A DNA stretch of 64,000 nt from the NCBI GenBank assembly GCA_038496445.1, contig JALMLS010000093.1, forward strand, positions 861,710-925,709, read 5' to 3'. This stretch comes from Trichosphaerium sp. ATCC 40318 (lineage: Eukaryota > Discosea > Flabellinia > Trichosidae). The notes under the pieces are model-generated. The model was not told the DNA's origin. It worked only from the letters and a program-made list of their open reading frames with translations, and ran no database searches. A program made the translations under genes and the position numbers. Below are positions 59,501 to 64,000 of this stretch, piece after piece. The stretch's first letter is position 1. Each line of letters begins with the position of its first letter.

Positions 59501-61807
59501 AAAAATCCAAAAAAAACCAAAAAACTCAAAAAATGGGTAGGCTCTGAAACAACTTGGCCTTATAGCACTATTCACGCGTTTTAACATGCATTGGAGCGTA
59601 TATCAAAAATGTCAAAAAAAAATAAATAATTTTGCTCCTGATTTGGTAAATGAGGCTGTATGGCGTTGATTGAATGTAAAAATGCCTATGGAGGGGAGAA
59701 AAAAATGAGAGCGGGGAAAAAAACCTCCAATTGGAGGTTTTTTGCGAATGGGCATTTTTCAAGCGCTAAACGCGTTTTTGGTGTGTCTACCACTGTAGCG
59801 TTCTAACATGGGGTACGTGGAGTGGTTTCTTTCTCAAATACTGTCAATCGGAGAAAATTGGCCAATTTATCCCTAAAACGCCCGCAATTGGGGCACGTTA
59901 CCAGATTTCTCTCTTAAAACTGTTTTTCACACATTTATATGCCAATTATGTTCAATAACGGCTACTGTCAAAGCATTGTGTGGTATGGCGTTTGCGTAGG
60001 GCCAAAGGCTATTAAATCAAGTATAGACCAAGTGAGCTTTGACTAACTTATACTTATACGGTATAATACCACGGTATAATACCACATTTTATGGTATAAT
60101 TATATGGTATAATGCACGGTATACTATACTTTAAAATACAGTATAATACCATGGTATAATACTGTGTTTTATGGTATAATTATATGGTATAATGCATGGT
60201 ATAATATACTTTAAAATGCAGTATAATACCATGGTATAGTACCATGTTTTATGGTATAATTATATGGTATAATGCATGGTATAATGTACTGTAAAATGTG
60301 GTATAATACCATGGTATAGTACCATGTTTTATGGTATAATTATATTCTATAAATTGAAATATGGTATAAACATGGTATAATGGCTGTTATACCATTTGTC
60401 CAAAAAACATGGTATTATACCATATTTTATGGTATAATTATATGGTATAATTATGGATTATACTGAGCTTGTACCATAAAAGGTGATTATACCATAAAAT
60501 ACGGTATAATACCATGATAATTTTCAGACCTGTTGTGTTCGAAAGCAGTAATGCAAACATGGTACATCACAAAAAAAAAAAAATCCAATATTCATCACTT
60601 TAGGTGCGCTTTATTGAGTTATATTGCCCTCATGTCTAGAAGTTTTCTACAAGAATACAAATTACATTTGGTCACTCATGCAGCCCTCAGTTTAAGAAAT
60701 TTGGTAGCAATTAACTTACCAAGTAAGTCTTGAAACTTATTTAATTGTATTGACAATATTTTGAAAGATGTAAATGTCACAACTCCTAACTTTCACGTTA
60801 TTGTACATCATGAAGATTTTATACGGATGTTTGGCATGCCAAAACATTATAGGCACAAAACAATACATTTATGTGCTTTTTAACACCTTTATTAGCACGT
60901 ACAGTTGTGAATCTAAACATAGGAAAATAAAAAATTGGAAACGAAGCACCAAAGGCTGCAAAAAAATACGGTACATATACCTTTTCGACTGTTAACACGA
61001 GTTTTTGTAACACATTTTAGAGATATAATGGCAAGAGAAAGTGATTCTATTTCTTCCTATTTTGCTGGGACGTTTAGTAAAACAATGAATAAATTGTCTA
61101 GCAACGAGCAATGTGAAATCGACAAACTCTCCAACTTTTGTTATTTGGCCAAACGCCTTCTCAACATACCTGAAGCTAAATGGACTCTTCGTACTGAATC
61201 ATTTACAAGTACACTGCATTGATTGTACTTTTAGATAATAGACAGTTGATTCGGTTTGCATTTTTGTCTCAAAAATTCAAAACAGCATTAAACAATGACA
61301 CAAACGAACGTGGCATTGAAGACACTTTACAAATTGCAATGTATAACTCTGCCAAATGCGCTCAAAGAGAATTAGCTATTTGTGCTTCTAAAAATACTTG
61401 TTTTAAAACTTGGAGACCGCACAAGTTCGAAACAAGAAGTGATTGCATTTACATTGAAACAACGGCCATTGTACAATTGCACTCTCAAGGAGAAGTTTAC
61501 GTATTTGGCAGGTAGCAAAAAAACCCTTTAAATTGATTTGTGATCGGATACTAATTCGAATTCAGATTGTTTACGATAAAAGATGTTGCAAATAGATATG
61601 ATGAAATTACAGAACTGGTAACGTGCGTACACAATTGTCACATTGATTCATTTATTGAATGCGTTTAGAATCATTCACAATGAAGATGAACCATGCGCTT
61701 GTGTCCCATTATCCATGATATATAGAGTTGAATGCATCATTCCACATCCTGATGCTGAATCGAACATTTACTTGGTGAATTACTACCAAAGAACCATTCC
61801 CAAATAA
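56526..61807 (+). CDS. Element 2 transposase B2, KDZ/Plavaka-like, interrupted by a nested element
   Basis: The start at 56526 gives MNQRYTCVACNTCLWRSNRA, then RHEQTSLHKS, a C2H2-like finger. A Gln/Asn/Ser-rich linker follows. The core exons read: IPPSEYVRLLMYHLEDRDSI; IFEGPETSQRYHDMYLD; HDDFTYDKKDSFGPMYLVIW; MPNSEEMQGKMTLFVLPTNV; VVDDIAMMYDGI; EKILGDMPGTCKV; NLPCRVCDISKNG; HSPFCPFHNILLGISKQVLI; and MKAVWDKQGDLCLVQHGWDG. Exon FLQMALFVF is split by element 3 (58554-60532) and resumes with ESSNANM in the same frame. The C-terminal exons are MARESDSISSYFAGTFSKTM, MYNSAKCAQRELAICASKNT and LSMIYRVECIIPHPDAESNI, ending YYQRTIPK with the stop at 61807. It aligns with B1 along its full length. Because of the nested insert this copy is probably inactive unless the insert is removed. 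Confidence 0.75.
58554..60532. mobile_element. Element 3: 2.0-kb non-autonomous element in an exon of B2
   Basis: Flanked by a perfect 8-bp duplication TTGTGTTC (58546-58553 and 60533-60540). Inverted ends: CAGGTCTAAAATTTTCGAGC (from 58563, after a short AGGTCGTT extension) and, read inward from the right, CAGGTCTGAAAATTATCATG. Both sides are packed with GGTATAAT/ATTATACC repeats (58595-58890 and 60055-60515), while the centre (58,900-60,050) is unique. No transposase ORF. The ends nearly match those of element 1 (CAGGGCTAAAAATA), so a KDZ-like transposase could move it in trans. Confidence 0.85.
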
Positions 61808-61864
61808 ACATTCGTACTTATATATATTTGGTGAAACTTGTCGTAATTTATTATGCTTTTGGAA

Positions 61865-62042
61865 ATAAACAGTAAATCCTAAGGAATCCCAAGAATTATC
61901 GGATTATTGTTGGAATCCTGTGTAAAATCCAATGACAAATAAAAACACTTTACGGATTTTTATCTAAATTCCATTAAAATCCTGAAAAAAACAGGAATTT
62001 GACTGGATTCCAATTAAAAATCCGTATTTTATTTTACTACTG
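61865..62042. repeat. Right subterminal repeats of element 2
   Basis: Short AAATCC/GGAATCC/GGATTTT units in alternating orientation between the B2 stop and the right terminus. They echo the GGATT units at the left end, and are probably transposase sites. Confidence 0.6.
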
Positions 62043-63354
62043 TGAGGTTGAAGATGAGGTTTCAGAAGAAATCCAGCTGCAAAAAAGACCAAGAAGAAGC
62101 AGCAGAGCACATGGGTTGTTCAAAAAATCAAGTGAGCCTTGGTTTGAAAGTGTAGTAACTCACAGACCGATCGTACTCGGTACGAACACGATCGCGATGT
62201 GTTGGTTTGTTTTTTTTTTTCCCTTTCTCTTTTTTTTTTTTCATAAACCAATGTACCAGTTGATGTTATTTAGATTCTGATAAACCACAGCCTTCTACAT
62301 CAAAACATGATGTAAATAAAAGGTCAGGACCAACAAAGATGACCACAAGAAGCAGTCAAAGACTAAAACGAGGTACGTTAACTGCGAACACATATTTTCC
62401 GTGTTCGCATTAGACCGCGAGCTCGCGGTCGGTTTCCGACACGCGTTTTACCTGTTGAAAAATAGCTCGGAGGGTTTTTTTTGTTTGTTTTTGTTTTTGA
62501 CATAACTCAGTACTCATGTTGTTCTTACTTAGCACTTGCACCATCCAACAATGGTGAATCTTCTTCTGAGAAGCCTGCTGCCTCTTCCTCTCAATATGGC
62601 TCTCAATCCACCCAACCTCTAACTCCAAGAACCAAGAGGAGAAGAAGTTTGGCTTTGAGAAAGGGGTTGTTGCAAAAATTTTACAAGGCAAAGACTGAAG
62701 AGATGCTCCAATTGTTGTCTATGCCTACTTTGATTAAAAAAGTGGATGGAAGATTGCACCTCACCTTGGTTATTGATCCTGAATCAAAGTCTGGTGACAC
62801 CTTGATTAAAGGCAAGTTTTATATTAATTTTTCCTCGCCGAATTTTTTAACACACGTTTTCCGTGTTCGAACGTGACCGCGAGCTCGCGGTCGGTCGCCG
62901 ACACGTACTTTTCCTGTTGAAAAATAGCATTTTTTATGCGAACTTCACATGACTTACTTGGAGGTTTTTTTGTAGCTGGTAAAATAGATTTGACCCAGTT
63001 GAGTGAAGATGATGAAGAGAGCAAAGAAGAGGAGGAGGAAGATAATAAGAAAGGTAAAGAAGAAAGTGATGATGATGAAGATGAAGAAGAAGAAGAAGGA
63101 GAAGAAAAAATCATAACTGAACAACTGGTAGAAAAACTGATTTGCCACCAAGAAAACAAAGAAGAGGCAGAAGAGTGCTGAAAACTCCAGGTAAAATACC
63201 AACTAGATCTTCTGGTGCAAAAAAAAGAAAGAGAAACAGCATTGGCAAAGCAGGAAGGGCCAACAAGAAAAACAAGACAGGTAAAAAGCCTGTTGAAAAC
63301 GAAGACGAGGATGACGAAGGAGAAGAACAACTCAGTGAAGAAATTTTTGAGTAA
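62043..63354 (+). CDS. Unrecognised multi-exon gene, block 3 of 3 (3' part)
   Basis: It resumes in the acidic stretch where element 2 entered (GAGGTTGAAGATGAGGTTTC) and continues in frame into QKRPRRSSRAHGLFKKSSEP. Exons follow: TSKHDVNKRSGPTKMTTRSS; PSNNGESSSEKPAASSSQYG with TPRTKRRRSLALRKGLLQKF and PTLIKKVDGRLHLTLVIDPE; KIDLTQLSEDDEESKEEEEE; and a basic AT-hook-like segment (PPRKQRRGRRVLKTPGKIPT) with KKRKRNSIGKAGRANKKNKT. It ends DEDDEGEEQLSEEIFE at 63354. Between about 63120 and 63150 the reading frame changes with no intron of credible size, so a frameshift may separate the acidic exon from the basic one. The alternating acidic/basic composition suggests a nuclear, chromatin-associated C-terminus. 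Confidence 0.55.
62413..62430. repeat. Intron palindrome, copy in intron of block 3
   Basis: Perfect GACCGCGAGCTCGCGGTC. The right flank GACACGCGTTTTACCTGTTG followed by AAAAATAGC is shared with the copy at 62875. Confidence 0.9.
62875..62892. repeat. Intron palindrome, copy in intron of block 3
   Basis: Perfect GACCGCGAGCTCGCGGTC, with AACACACGTTTTCCGTGTTC to the left and GACACGTACTTTTCCTGTTG plus AAAAATAGC to the right, nearly identical to the copy at 62413. Confidence 0.9.
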
Positions 63355-63731
63355 ACACATTGTGTAATCTTACCTTAATAAAGATAGTTTTAATGTAGTT
63401 TAAAAAAACAACTTTGTGGGTTTTTTTTTTTTTTTTTTTCAATAAAAACACATGTTTAATGTGTCTTAATATTGAAAAAAATGTTGCTCTGAAAAAAAAA
63501 AAAAAAAAAAAGAGCTATTATTCAGCCTCTTTGTACAATAAAAAAGACTTGTTGTTTGAGTGTACATATATATTTATTATTTATTTATTTATTTTTTTTA
63601 TGTGTGGTTATAGATATATATAAAATTTCAAGTGCAATATAATGAGATTTTAGGGTAAAAGGTTGGTGTAGGTTAGAAGGTAAGGTTTGGAAGATGGGTG
63701 GGGGTTGAGGCAAAGGTTGGGTGCAAGTTAG
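63355..63731. other. AT-rich 3' interval
   Basis: AATAAA signals lie at about 63377 and 63441, followed by long T and A tracts and a TTTA/TATT microsatellite (63565-63600). No gene is seen. Confidence 0.5.
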
Positions 63732-63971
63732 TTAGTTTAATCTTCTTCTAATTCCTGGTTTGGCTTTTTTTAGCTCTGCTTTGACAAGCTCATAGTTGTC
63801 ATCTCTCTCTTGAAGCTCCTTCAACATGGCTTGTTGCAAATCAGCCATGTTGTGTTTGGCCACCTTTTCAAAAGGCCAAACAGTAATGGATTTGTCTGCT
63901 AATTGTACCTTGCATGTCAATTCTCCTTGTGTATTTTTAAAGACAGCCATTATTTTGATAACTATGGGCAT
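63732..63971 (-). CDS. 3' exon of an unrecognised gene, possibly partial
   Basis: The 79-codon ORF reads MAVFKNTQGELTCKVQLADK, ITVWPFEKVAKHNMADLQQA and ELKKAKPGIRRRLN, with the stop at 63732-63734. The sequence just upstream (TTTTTTTTTGTAG) looks like a splice acceptor, so this may be the last exon of a gene that begins beyond the window. It converges on block 3 of the broken gene. No family is recognised. Confidence 0.45.
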   Translation of the reverse strand: MPIVIKIMAVFKNTQGELTCKVQLADKSITVWPFEKVAKHNMADLQQAMLKELQERDDNYELVKAELKKAKPGIRRRLN

Positions 63972-64000
63972 CTACAAAAAAAAAACTCAGTAAAAATAAA

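Larger units (their letters stand above)
47061..62042. mobile_element. Element 2: 15.0-kb KDZ/Plavaka-like DNA transposon in an exon
   Basis: The left end reads CAGTAGTAAAATCAAATCGG and the right end, read inward, CAGTAGTAAAATAAAATACG, a terminal inverted repeat of at least 19 bp with few mismatches. The flanking 8-mers are TGAGGATG (47053-47060) and TGAGGTTG (62043-62050), a target duplication with one change. Contents: a 22-bp minisatellite; gene 47571-49559 (-); gene 50100-50763 (+); Gln-rich gene (-); F-box/MORN gene (-); then A2 and transposase B2 (+) at the right end. A 2-kb element is nested in B2. Confidence 0.9.

Noticed and set aside
25557-62042. Maverick/Polinton or integrated virus as the origin of the large inserts
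   Set aside because: I see no protein-primed DNA polymerase, retroviral-type integrase, packaging ATPase, protease or capsid gene. The target duplication is 8 bp and not the 5-6 bp typical of Polintons. The F-box/MORN gene alone is not enough for a viral claim.

Overview
This is nuclear DNA from a eukaryote, AT-rich, with many short introns (mostly about 40-120 bp). The donors are very often GTACG and the acceptors T-rich and ending TAG or CAG. The genes point to a protist or early-branching member of Amorphea (the holozoan/fungal/amoebozoan side): a RAB21 GTPase, a WASP with WH1, CRIB and VCA parts, a Pumilio protein, proteasome alpha-1, and a short (TTAGGG)4 tract. I cannot name the species.

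Region 1 (1-21.2 kb) is a compact housekeeping cluster. In order it holds: the start of an ML/NPC2-like lipid-binding gene running off the left edge; a giant coiled-coil protein on the minus strand; PSMA1; RAB21; a METTL21-type methyltransferase; a small unknown gene; WASP on the minus strand; and a Pumilio/PUF gene. Two gene pairs (coiled-coil/PSMA1 and WASP/Pumilio) diverge from short shared 5' regions. From 21.2 to 24.0 kb I find no gene, only AT-rich DNA and telomere-like repeats.

Region 2 (24-63.4 kb) is one unrecognised multi-exon gene broken into three blocks by two large DNA transposons. Its introns share an 18-bp palindrome (GACCGCGAGCTCGCGGTC), as if the introns were copies of one introner-like element. 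Element 1 (25557-44017, 18.5 kb) sits in an intron. Element 2 (47061-62042, 15.0 kb) sits in an exon, is flanked by a near-identical 8-bp target duplication (tgaggatg/tgaggttg), and the reading frame on the two sides matches once the insert and one duplication are removed.

The two elements are diverged relatives. Each carries (i) an intron-containing transposase with an N-terminal zinc finger, a GDxPG motif, a CxxC segment and an HxxxxGxxK-type motif, best matching the KDZ (Kyakuja-Dileera-Zisupton)/Plavaka group; (ii) an adjacent co-oriented companion protein, 'A', conserved between the elements and ending with a CxCC motif; (iii) an F-box-like gene, in element 2 fused to a long MORN/YwqK-type repeat array; and (iv) further weakly similar accessory genes. 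Both have CAG-starting terminal inverted repeats and subterminal minisatellites.

Two more transposons are nested inside these. A complete Mutator-like element (36437-39008) lies in element 1. A 2-kb non-autonomous element rich in GGTATAAT (58554-60532) lies in an exon of the element 2 transposase, with a perfect 8-bp duplication and ends nearly identical to those of element 1. The KDZ-like transposase plus protein A plus F-box cargo is the most likely undescribed system here.
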